Source: Alphaproteobacteria bacterium | GTDB taxonomy: Bacteria; Pseudomonadota; Alphaproteobacteria; Micavibrionales; Micavibrionaceae | Direction: 5' to 3' | DNA: 8,791 nt | Assembly: GCA_023141075.1 (NCBI GenBank) | Contig: JAGLKL010000044.1 | Span: 1 to 8,791 of the forward strand | In this document: positions 1 to 5,609 of the stretch, piece after piece | Numbering within the stretch: position 1 is the first letter of the stretch | Layout: every line of letters starts with the position of its first letter | Made by a program: the position numbers and the translations under genes | Notes under the pieces: generated by a model | Databases searched by the model: none | The model's input: only the letters and a program-made list of their open reading frames with translations | Told to the model about the DNA's origin: nothing

Positions 1-1
1 C

Positions 2-292
2 TATAAAACTGTCTATGCACATATGCGTAAATTTGCCAAAGGGATCAAAAAAGGCAAACGTGTTAAGCAAGGGCAGGTTATAGGTTATGTTGGTAATACC
101 GGGCGTTCGACTGGGCCGCATTTGCATTATGAAGTCATCAGGAATGGCAAACAGATCAATCCAAAGAGCGTTAAATCTTCGAATAGAGAGAAGCTGGCTA
201 ATAAAACTTTGAAAGCTTTTAAGGCGCAAGCAGCAAGCATTAAGGGGCAGTATGCTTCTTTGGCTGATGATTTTGAATTTGCCGGAAATTAA
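2..292 (+). CDS. M23 family metallopeptidase (LytM-type), C-terminal part; 5' end outside the window
   Basis: The frame is open from base 2 to the TAA at 290-292, giving 96 residues, so the ATG at 23 is internal. The visible part is the end of a LytM/peptidase M23 zinc endopeptidase domain, which cuts peptide cross-links of peptidoglycan in the envelope. Residues 5-8 of the fragment read YAHM, whose His corresponds to a catalytic His of the family. The segment KGKRVKQGQVIGYVGNTGRSTGPHLHYEV carries the HxH motif at residues 40-42, whose second His binds zinc and whose first is catalytic. The HxxxD zinc ligands must lie upstream of the window. About 40 polar, basic residues follow the domain, a common short tail. 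Family assignment is firm; whether it is an active hydrolase or a regulator of amidases cannot be judged without the N-terminus. Confidence 0.93.
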   Translation, partial: YKTVYAHMRKFAKGIKKGKRVKQGQVIGYVGNTGRSTGPHLHYEVIRNGKQINPKSVKSSNREKLANKTLKAFKAQAASIKGQYASLADDFEFAGN

Positions 293-302
293 GTAGTATA
301 AT
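273..302 (+). promoter_or_regulatory. Candidate sigma70-type promoter for the alpha/beta hydrolase gene
   Basis: TTGAAT at 273-278 and a perfect TATAAT at 297-302 are separated by 18 bp. The -35 box lies inside the 3' end of the peptidase gene. The -10 box is repeated in the adjoining 13-bp duplication (second TATAAT at 310-315), and a third TATAAT occurs at 342-347 without a good -35. Transcription would start near 309, about 100 nt before the hydrolase ATG. Called from consensus match only. Confidence 0.5.
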
Positions 303-316
303 TAAGTAGTATAATT
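291..316. repeat. 13-bp tandem duplication (2 copies) containing the -10 box
   Basis: AAGTAGTATAATT occurs twice head to tail at 291-303 and 304-316. The first copy overlaps the peptidase stop codon. Each copy carries one TATAAT, so the duplication doubles the -10 hexamer but not the -35. Confidence 0.9.
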
Positions 317-405
317 ACGTATTATATGCACGTAAAATGTGTATAATGCGTGGCGACGCTGTTTAAAATCCCAAAACATTTAATAAGCAAGGATTGCTTA
401 ACATT

Positions 406-1227
406 ATGCATCTGGAAATAATTTCGAGAAAACCGAAAGTGCGGGTAAACGCGCCTGAATCCTTAAAATCCAAACCGAAGCTAGTTTTTGTACACGGTAT
501 TTGTGTGGGGGCATGGATATGGGATGAGTTTTTTCTTTCCTATTTTGCCGATCATGGATATGAAGCCCATGCATTAAGCTTGCGCGGTCACGGGGATAGT
601 GAAGGCAAAGGTGGGCTTTTGACATGGAGTCTGGATGATTATGCCGACGATCTAGACAGGGTTGTAGAATCTTTAGGAGGTCAGGTTATCGTGATAGGGC
701 ACTCTTTGGGTGGCGCTGTGGTGCAGAATTGGCTCAGGGTCAAGAATTCACGTAATAAGACCAAAGGTGCAGCGCTGTTAGCCTCCATTCCGCCATGGGG
801 GCTGGCTTATTCAGGGACGTGTATGATGCTATTCTATCCGCAGATTTTTCACGAAATATCTCGTATGCTCGTGATGGGGACTGCAAGCACAGACAAAGTG
901 GTGATGCGCAAGGCGTTGTTTTCTGAAAGCGCCTCTGATGCAATCTTTAACAGGCTTTGGGATCAGGTGTGCGATGAGTCCTTTGTGGCGAGTTCTGAGG
1001 TACAGGGCTTACGGTCATTTGCGCCGCAGCCGGGGATGAAGCGCCCGGCGGTTTTTGTTGGAGGGGCGGCAGATGATCGTTTTATTCCAAGCGCCGAGGT
1101 GTGTCGCACGGCTGCCTATTACGGGGTTGAAGCCGTAATGGTTGAGGATCTGGCACACTTGGTTATGATCGATACGAATTGGGAAGATATGGCCAAGCCG
1201 TTGCTTTCATGGATTAAAGAATTGTAA
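406..1227 (+). CDS. Alpha/beta hydrolase (serine hydrolase, lysophospholipase/esterase-like)
   Basis: This encodes a 273-residue cytoplasmic enzyme of the alpha/beta hydrolase fold; the family cleaves esters, thioesters or lipids, and the substrate cannot be told here. The N-terminal strand and oxyanion loop read VFVHGICVGAWIWD (about residues 27-40), followed by LRGHGDSEG. The nucleophile elbow GHSLGG places the catalytic Ser at residue 100. The acid is most likely Asp224 in GGAADDRFIP, and the His is His251 in LAHLVMID, so the triad is complete and the length is normal. A TTG at 394 in the same frame abuts AAGGA (389-393) with no spacing, so the ATG at 406, 12 nt downstream of AAGGA, is preferred. 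No signal peptide or membrane helix is visible. It is probably transcribed from its own promoter just upstream. No intrinsic terminator is seen after the stop. Confidence 0.9.
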   Translation: MHLEIISRKPKVRVNAPESLKSKPKLVFVHGICVGAWIWDEFFLSYFADHGYEAHALSLRGHGDSEGKGGLLTWSLDDYADDLDRVVESLGGQVIVIGHSLGGAVVQNWLRVKNSRNKTKGAALLASIPPWGLAYSGTCMMLFYPQIFHEISRMLVMGTASTDKVVMRKALFSESASDAIFNRLWDQVCDESFVASSEVQGLRSFAPQPGMKRPAVFVGGAADDRFIPSAEVCRTAAYYGVEAVMVEDLAHLVMIDTNWEDMAKPLLSWIKEL

Positions 1228-1262
1228 GTTCCTGACGTTACGTTTTTAGAATCAGATAATCA

Positions 1263-1312
1263 AGAAAATTCATTGGCGCAATTCTGTACTATTCTTAAGT
1301 GAAACTACTATA
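1263..1312 (-). mobile_element. Solo terminal segment of a MITE/insertion-sequence-like element
   Basis: Bases 1265-1300 are identical (36 of 36) to 4205-4240, and similarity runs to 1312 with a single mismatch at 1301. The match corresponds to the right end of the 106-bp element at 4147-4252, including its terminal repeat with CTTAAG and the closing ACTACTATA. No left arm is found here: the similarity stops near 1263, about 35 bp after the hydrolase stop codon. This looks like one end of a parent element left after deletion. It lies just upstream of the rne promoter. Confidence 0.75.
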
Positions 1313-1347
1313 ACTTTTTTCCTCTCATTGTTTTTGTTCTTTTTATA

Positions 1348-1376
1348 TTGAGCATTTTTACACGAAGGTGTATTAT
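1348..1376 (+). promoter_or_regulatory. Candidate rne promoter with overlapping inverted repeat
   Basis: TTGAGC (1348-1353) and TATTAT (1371-1376) are spaced by exactly 17 bp, matching the sigma70 consensus at 4/6 and 5/6 positions. Within the spacer, TACAC (1359-1363) and GTGTA (1368-1372) form a perfect inverted repeat around GAAG that overlaps the -10 box. This could be an operator or a short hairpin. Transcription would begin near 1383. Confidence 0.5.
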
Positions 1377-1382
1377 GCAATG

Positions 1383-1568
1383 CAAATTTGTATGCATGCG
1401 GCTTTGCGTTTTTGTACATATATAGGTTCCGTCGAGCTGTAAGCATGAAATTATCATAAGAATAAAAAAGCGTAGCGTTGCGCTTGATTCGTGCGTGTCC
1501 GTTTTTCAATAATGAAAGCGGCGTGCGTGTTGGCTGCAACGCATAATGCGCTGATGGAGAAATAAAAA
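1383..1568 (+). promoter_or_regulatory. rne 5' leader (about 185 nt) with small hairpins
   Basis: If the promoter at 1348-1376 is used, rne has a leader of about 185 nt. It holds AAGCG/CGCTT pairing at about 1468-1485. Next to the ribosome binding site there are two mutually exclusive pairings: TGCG..TTG with CAACGCA (1524-1543), and the near-palindrome CGCATAATGCG (1540-1550). GGAGA at 1556-1560 is the ribosome binding site, 8 nt before the ATG. In Escherichia coli the rne leader mediates feedback control by RNase E itself; that this leader does the same is inference from its position and length. Confidence 0.35.
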
Positions 1569-3986
1569 ATGACAAAAAGAATGCTTATTGATGCAACCCA
1601 TAAAGAAGAAACACGGATTGCAATCACTGATGGGAACAGGCTTATCGAGTATGATTATGAGAGCCACAACCGCAAACCCTTAAAAGGTAGTATTTTTCTG
1701 GCAAAAGTTACACGTGTTGAGCCGTCTTTGCAGGCGGCCTTCGTCAATTTTGGCGGTAATCGTCACGGATTTTTGCCTTTTTCAGAGATACATCCTGATT
1801 ATTTCCGTATACCGGTTTCTGATCGAGATGCCTTGATGGCCGAGCAGGAAGCTTTGCTTAAAGAGCATGATGAGGAAGAAGAACGCGAAGAACAGGAGTT
1901 GGCCGAGCAGGAAAAAGGCGGCGGCTCTCCTGATGAGAGTGAAGGTAATGAAGAAAACGATGATGAAGTAGCTGAAGTAGCTGAAGTAGCCGAAGTAGCC
2001 GAAGTAGCTGAAGATGAGAAATCTGAAAAAGAGGGGCAGGATAATTCTGAAGCTGCGGAAGAAGGCTCTGAGGATGAAAAAGCTCAAAAAAAGCAGGAAG
2101 AAAAGAAAAAAGGGACGCGGCGGCGTTCTTCCCGTGGCCGTTCGAAGCGTTCGTCTTATCGCAACCGTAATGTCGAAGTTGTTGGTGGCGATGATATCGA
2201 CCGGGAGCAACGTTTTCGTTTTAACTTGCGCCGTAAGTATAAAATTCAGGAAGTGATTAAGCGCGGCCAGATTATGCTGGTGCAGGTCAATAAGGAAGAG
2301 CGCGGTAATAAGGGTGCTGCTGTGGGAACGTATTTATCGTTACCGGGGCGTTATTGCGTGCTCATGCCAAATAGTCCGCGTGGCGGCGGGGTGAGCCGTA
2401 AGATTGCCAATCAAAAAGACCGGTCGCGTATGCGTGATATTGTTAAAAGCATGAATGTGCCAAAAGGTATGTCGGTGATTATACGTACGGCTGGTGTGTC
2501 GCGCACAAAAATTGAGATTAAGCGTGATTTGGATTATTTGATGCGTTTGTGGGACAATATCCGCGAGTTGACACTCGAATCGACAGCGCCGGCTTCGGTG
2601 TATGAAGAGGCTGATTTGATCAAGCGTGCTGTACGTGATCACTATACGCGTGATGTAGAAGAAATTCTGGTGTCAGGAGATGAAGGTTATCAGACGGCCA
2701 AAAGCTTTATGAAAATGATGGTTCCTTCGCATGTGAAGAGAGTTACACAATACGAGGATACACAACTGCCTTTATTTAACCGTTATCAGATTGAGAGTCA
2801 GATCAGTGAGATCGGCCAGCCGGAGGTTCGTCTTAGATCCGGCGGATATCTGGTTATTAATCCGACAGAGGCCTTGGTTTCGATTGATGTGAACTCCGGT
2901 AAGGCGACTAAAGGGCGTCATATTGAGGAAACAGCGCTTAAGACCAACTTAGAAGCAGCGGACGAAGTGGCGCGGCAGTTAAAATTGCGTGATTTGGGCG
3001 GGTTGGTCGTGATCGATTTTATCGATATGGAAGACCGGCGTAATAACGGCAAAGTTGAACGGCGTATGAAAGAGGCTTTATCAAGTGACCGTGCACGCGT
3101 ACAGGTCGGGCGCATCTCTTCATTTGGCCTGATGGAGTTGTCACGCCAGCGGCTTAGCCCAAGTTTAACAGAGGCACAATATGAGAAATGTCCTATGTGT
3201 AGCGGTATTGGCGTTATCCCGAGCGCGGATGCTATGTCAATTATGATGCTGCGGGCGATAGAAGAAGAAGGCATACGTGCACGTGCGGCGCAGGTGATTG
3301 TTTGTGTCAATAATGAGGTCGCGCTCTATACCCTTAACCATAAACGCAGAAAACTTACCGAAATTGAGAAGCGCTATAATTTTGAAGTGTTGTTGCGCGT
3401 GGATAATAAAATTCCGGCATGTGAATATCGTATTGAGGTCTCGAAGCCGGCGGATAAGATTGATAATCCGGTCGACGGGAAAGAAGACGTACAGAAAGAC
3501 CGAGACGTACAAGAAGAAGGGGAGAACACAAAGCCTCCTGAGTCTTCTCGCAAGCGCCGCGGCCGCGGCCGTTCACGCCCCCGTACGCATAAGTCTGATG
3601 AGGGTGAAAAAACCAATATAGAAGACGTACACAACGCTCCTAAGGAGCAAGAGGAAAAGCCTAAACGCAGTAGAAAACCTCGTAAAAAAACAGAAGATGA
3701 CGCTAAGAAAGAAACGCCGAAGGACGAAAAATCTGTGCCTGAAAAGGAGCAAAAAACCAGCATTCCTTCCAGAAAAACTCCCGGCACGACCAAAATTTCT
3801 TCCAAAACGGACAAAGATGAGGAAAATAAAGCTTCAAAGCAAAAAGCTAAAAGCAAAAGTGCTGAAGCAAAATCCGTGTCCAAGACGGTTGCTAAGGAAA
3901 AAGAAGCCGGGAATGGTGCTTATGAAGTTGTAAATCAGCCGCCCAAAGAAAAAAAGAAGGGCTGGTGGAACAGGTTGGTTGACTAG
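1569..3986 (+). CDS. rne: Ribonuclease E (RNase E/G family), alphaproteobacterial type
   Basis: An 805-residue endoribonuclease that starts mRNA decay and matures rRNA and tRNA, scaffolding the degradosome. The S1 domain begins at about residue 37 (GSIFLAKVTRVEPSLQAAFVNFG) and resumes at about 229 (YKIQEVIKRGQIMLVQVNKEERGNKGA), split by a low-complexity insertion of about 140 residues, acidic then Arg/Lys-rich. The 5'-phosphate sensor RTAGV has Arg306 and Thr307. The catalytic Asp440 (SIDVNSGK) and Asp483 (VIDFIDM) are 43 residues apart, as in E. coli D303 and D346. The zinc-link CPMC is Cys541/Cys544. The tail from about 630 is charged and disordered, with an Arg-rich RNA-binding-like patch (SSRKRRGRGRSRPR). 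It ends KKKGWWNRLVD; a C-terminal GWW motif is known to bind PNPase in Caulobacter. The start is supported by GGAGA at 8 nt. All key residues are intact. Confidence 0.97.
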   Translation: MTKRMLIDATHKEETRIAITDGNRLIEYDYESHNRKPLKGSIFLAKVTRVEPSLQAAFVNFGGNRHGFLPFSEIHPDYFRIPVSDRDALMAEQEALLKEHDEEEEREEQELAEQEKGGGSPDESEGNEENDDEVAEVAEVAEVAEVAEDEKSEKEGQDNSEAAEEGSEDEKAQKKQEEKKKGTRRRSSRGRSKRSSYRNRNVEVVGGDDIDREQRFRFNLRRKYKIQEVIKRGQIMLVQVNKEERGNKGAAVGTYLSLPGRYCVLMPNSPRGGGVSRKIANQKDRSRMRDIVKSMNVPKGMSVIIRTAGVSRTKIEIKRDLDYLMRLWDNIRELTLESTAPASVYEEADLIKRAVRDHYTRDVEEILVSGDEGYQTAKSFMKMMVPSHVKRVTQYEDTQLPLFNRYQIESQISEIGQPEVRLRSGGYLVINPTEALVSIDVNSGKATKGRHIEETALKTNLEAADEVARQLKLRDLGGLVVIDFIDMEDRRNNGKVERRMKEALSSDRARVQVGRISSFGLMELSRQRLSPSLTEAQYEKCPMCSGIGVIPSADAMSIMMLRAIEEEGIRARAAQVIVCVNNEVALYTLNHKRRKLTEIEKRYNFEVLLRVDNKIPACEYRIEVSKPADKIDNPVDGKEDVQKDRDVQEEGENTKPPESSRKRRGRGRSRPRTHKSDEGEKTNIEDVHNAPKEQEEKPKRSRKPRKKTEDDAKKETPKDEKSVPEKEQKTSIPSRKTPGTTKISSKTDKDEENKASKQKAKSKSAEAKSVSKTVAKEKEAGNGAYEVVNQPPKEKKKGWWNRLVD
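1965..2009. repeat. 9-bp in-frame tandem repeat within rne (5 copies)
   Basis: GAAGTAGCY is repeated five times head to tail and followed by GAAGAT. It encodes Glu-Val-Ala five times inside the acidic insertion of the S1 domain (about residues 133-147). Because the unit is a multiple of 3, copy-number slippage would keep the frame. Confidence 0.95.
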
Positions 3987-4146
3987 GGTCAGGATCTATT
4001 AATTATATCCATTCTGCGCACGCATAATTTTTGAAAAGATGCCCCGTAAAACACGCGTAGGTCATAGAGATTCTATTGCCAAGCGGGTTTCACGAACAGA
4101 TACAAAAATTTGCCGTGCCCTGACGTGTTTAAATTTACAGGCAAAT
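3987..4146. other. Gene-free stretch after rne with several inverted repeats
   Basis: No credible ORF is seen. A compact hairpin at 4060-4080 has ATAGA (4064-4068) pairing with TCTAT (4072-4076) around GAT, with outer GGT/GCC pairing across one mismatch. AAACACG (4049-4055) is complementary to CGTGTTT (4124-4130), and AATTTGCC (4107-4114) to GGCAAATT (4140-4147), the latter ending exactly at the left edge of the MITE. There is no run of Ts after any of these, so none is a standard intrinsic terminator for rne. It could be rne 3' UTR structure or a small RNA. Confidence 0.4.
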
Positions 4147-4252
4147 TACAGTAGTTCCACTTAAGAATAATACATTTTGCTTGATGGATTTTCTTGATTC
4201 TCAAAAAATTCATTGGCGCAATTCTGTACTATTCTTAAGTAAAACTACTATA
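4147..4252. mobile_element. 106-bp MITE-like element with 27-bp terminal inverted repeats and TA ends
   Basis: The arms 4147-4173 and 4226-4252 match as inverted repeats at 23 of 27 positions, each with the core ACTTAAGAATA. Both ends finish in TA, as expected for TA target duplication by Tc1/mariner or IS630-type transposases. The interior has no room for a transposase. The left interior TGGATTTTCTTGATT resembles the reverse complement of the solo copy (TGAATTTTCTTGATT at about 1259-1273), so the parent element probably had terminal repeats over 50 bp long and this copy is an internal deletion joining the two ends. The related solo end lies at 1263-1312, so copies flank rne. The IS family assignment is inference. 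Confidence 0.75.
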
Positions 4253-4527
4253 GCTATTCTAAAAGAGCCTCTTTATAGAAACATTGTAACTTACTGTTTA
4301 AAAAGAGAAAAACGCTCATATCAGCACCCCTTTTTTCATTTAGATAAAATTTTATATTTATTTTATATTTATTTTATTCAAGTTTTACTATATTTTTACA
4401 GTAACTTTACTTTATGTTTATAAGTAAAACTCGTATAAAAATAATAAGTATTTTATTATTAATTTTATTTACTTATTATTTACATGTTGCATGATAAGAT
4501 TAGAGAATAAGAACAGGGTGATTTTTT
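4253..4527. other. AT-rich gene-free stretch with tandem repeat and a possible decayed MITE
   Basis: No ORF worth calling. TTTTATATTTA is repeated in tandem at 4350-4360 and 4361-4371 with a partial third copy to 4377. AGTTTTACT (4381-4389) and AGTAAAACT (4423-4431) form a perfect 9-bp inverted repeat. The right flank 4421-4437 matches the right tip of the MITE (4236-4252) at 15 of 17 positions, so 4375-4437 may be a shorter, decayed relative. The stretch leads into the small ORF at 4528, but no convincing promoter could be picked out of the AT-rich background. Confidence 0.5.
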
Positions 4528-4599
4528 ATGGTAACGGGTCTTGTTGCATTTATTGTCGCAGTTTTGAGTTTTGTGGTGAGTATTATTCTCCTTCATTGA
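4528..4599 (+). CDS. Possible 23-residue single-span membrane peptide
   Basis: The ATG at 4528 is preceded by AGGGTG (4515-4520) at 7 nt, a plausible ribosome binding site. The product reads MVTGLVAFIVAVLSFVVSIILLH, one continuous hydrophobic helix long enough to span the inner membrane. Such peptides are known as type I toxins or as small regulatory subunits of membrane complexes, but I do not recognise this sequence. If one T is removed at 4596-4597, the frame continues as DRNQQKGKVKSAKKGV to a TAG near 4650, giving a 39-residue protein with a helix and a basic tail. That is a more usual design, so the gene may be frameshifted or the base miscalled. Downstream lie a structured region and a strong terminator, and no other gene shares this unit. 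Expression is not shown. Confidence 0.45.
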   Translation: MVTGLVAFIVAVLSFVVSIILLH

Positions 4600-4684
4600 C
4601 CGGAATCAGCAGAAAGGGAAAGTTAAAAGCGCTAAAAAAGGCGTTTAGGCAGAATTTTTATTAGGATTTTTGTGTTTATCTCGT

Positions 4685-4774
4685 AAACTTGTCATGTGTT
4701 GAGCTTGGTAGATATTTAGATTTGTTAAGCCCCCTTTTTTCCATCAAATCTAGTTGCTAACAGCTATCAAGTTT
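4685..4774 (+). other. Nested-stem structured RNA candidate upstream of terminator
   Basis: Three collinear pairings nest inside each other: AAACTTG (4685-4691) with CAAGTTT (4768-4774), TGTT-g-AGC (4697-4704) with GCTAACA (4756-4762), and TAGATTTG (4717-4724) with CAAATCTA (4745-4752). The apical loop is 20 nt and contains CCCCC followed by TTTTTT. The outer stem is followed within 8 nt by the terminator hairpin. The order and nesting suggest one folded RNA, either a 3' UTR of the small ORF at 4528 or a separate small RNA. No known riboswitch or RNA family is recognised. Confidence 0.45.
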
Positions 4775-4782
4775 ATTTTTTT

Positions 4783-4812
4783 GCCACCGGGTGATGCCGG
4801 TGGCCTTTTTTT
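4783..4812 (+). terminator. Strong rho-independent terminator
   Basis: GCCACCGG (4783-4790) pairs perfectly with CCGGTGGC (4797-4804) around GTGATG. It is followed by C, seven Ts (4806-4812), G and six more Ts. It terminates plus-strand transcription. The only candidates upstream for termination are the short ORF at 4528 and the structured region at 4685-4774, so something in 4253-4782 is probably transcribed. Confidence 0.92.
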
Positions 4813-4845
4813 GTTTTTTCGTTTGCTAAAAATGGAGAAATAGAT

Positions 4846-4873
4846 TTGTGTGCTTCTGTTTTTTTGTTATAAG
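4846..4873 (+). promoter_or_regulatory. Candidate promoter for the secreted-protein gene
   Basis: TTGTGT (4846-4851) and TATAAG (4868-4873) are 16 bp apart; the -10 matches consensus at 5 of 6 positions and the -35 at 3 of 6. It lies just after the terminator and would give a leader of about 40 nt before the ATG at 4920. The position fits an independent transcription unit. Confidence 0.4.
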
Positions 4874-4919
4874 TGACCATGATATCAAATAATACAACGA
4901 TTTTTGTAAGGATTTTCCC

Positions 4920-5609
4920 ATGCGTGTATGCTCATTGAATATTATCTTTTCTGCGGTTGTTTTTTCGCTGGTTTTTGCCGGTTCCCAAGCTATTTTTATC
5001 GATTCCGGAGCCGGTGTTGTAAAAAGCGCTTATGCGCAAGAAGAGAAGAACTCTGCGCCATCTGAAACTGAAAGCGCTATTGATGAAGGAGATGAAAAAG
5101 CTGCTGCTTTGGCTAAATTACAACTGGAAGCTCTTAACGGGCAGATTCGTAATGTTTCGAAAGCTCTCGATCAGTCGGAAATGACCCATTTTGGCATTAT
5201 CTACAGCAATTATACCATCTACAGCATGGTTAAGGCTGTGCGCGATGATGTCGGGCTGGCGGTTGATGCTTGCATAAAAAATAACCCTGATATGGAAGAG
5301 CTATTGAGCAAACGCTGGATGGAATGGACCAATAGTGTTGATGCTAATATGAAAGAATCTTTAGCCAATATCAAGGCAATGACTATGGCTCAGGATTATG
5401 CATCTCAAGACAACATGACGAGAATCTTCGGGCTGGTTGATGCAACACGGGAAGCAAACTCGTCACGGTTTGAAAAACTTCCGGTGAGCACCCCGGAAGC
5501 CTGCGAATTTATGATCAGCAAAATGGATGAGACGCAGGATAGTATGAACATGATGCTCATCGCGACGATAAAAAGCTATTCCGGGATTATGAAGTCGAGG
5601 CAAGAATAA
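4920..5609 (+). CDS. Secreted or periplasmic helical protein of unknown function
   Basis: A 229-residue protein that I do not recognise. The start is supported by TAAGGA (4907-4912), 7 nt before the ATG. The N-terminus has one Arg and a hydrophobic core (about residues 6-20). Two signal-peptidase I sites are possible: GSQA at 24, better spaced from the core, and SAYA at 39 before QEEKN, which has the typical alphaproteobacterial look but is unusually far from the core. Then comes an acidic linker (about 40-62), and the rest is predicted mainly helical, with heptad-like stretches around 60-85 and 125-160. The mature chain has only two Cys, Cys118 (VDACIKNN) and Cys195 (PEACEFM), which could form a disulfide in the periplasm. 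No enzymatic motif, lipobox or later membrane segment is seen. It has its own promoter-like site upstream, and no clear terminator follows. Confidence 0.85.
   Translation: MRVCSLNIIFSAVVFSLVFAGSQAIFIDSGAGVVKSAYAQEEKNSAPSETESAIDEGDEKAAALAKLQLEALNGQIRNVSKALDQSEMTHFGIIYSNYTIYSMVKAVRDDVGLAVDACIKNNPDMEELLSKRWMEWTNSVDANMKESLANIKAMTMAQDYASQDNMTRIFGLVDATREANSSRFEKLPVSTPEACEFMISKMDETQDSMNMMLIATIKSYSGIMKSRQE

Noticed and set aside
394..405. TTG at 394 as start codon of the alpha/beta hydrolase
   Set aside because: AAGGA at 389-393 directly abuts the TTG with no spacing, while the ATG at 406 leaves 12 nt; the extra four residues add nothing to the fold.
1782..2210. Minus-strand ORF of 142 codons, Phe-rich
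   Set aside because: It is the mirror of the Glu/Lys-rich insertion of rne; Phe runs are the complement of GAA/AAA codons. No ribosome binding site or known motif.
3374..3883. Minus-strand ORF of 169 codons, Ser/Phe-rich
   Set aside because: It lies fully opposite the low-complexity C-terminal tail of rne, and its composition follows from that.
4181..4423. Plus-strand ORF of 80 codons beginning at TTG inside the MITE
   Set aside because: It starts inside the mobile element, runs into an AT-rich stretch, has no ribosome binding site, and its protein reads as translated repeat and AT-rich DNA.
4707..4812. Riboswitch controlling the secreted-protein gene at 4920
   Set aside because: The terminator at 4783-4812 lies upstream of a separate promoter-like site at 4846-4873, there is no visible antiterminator pairing, and no known aptamer core was recognised.
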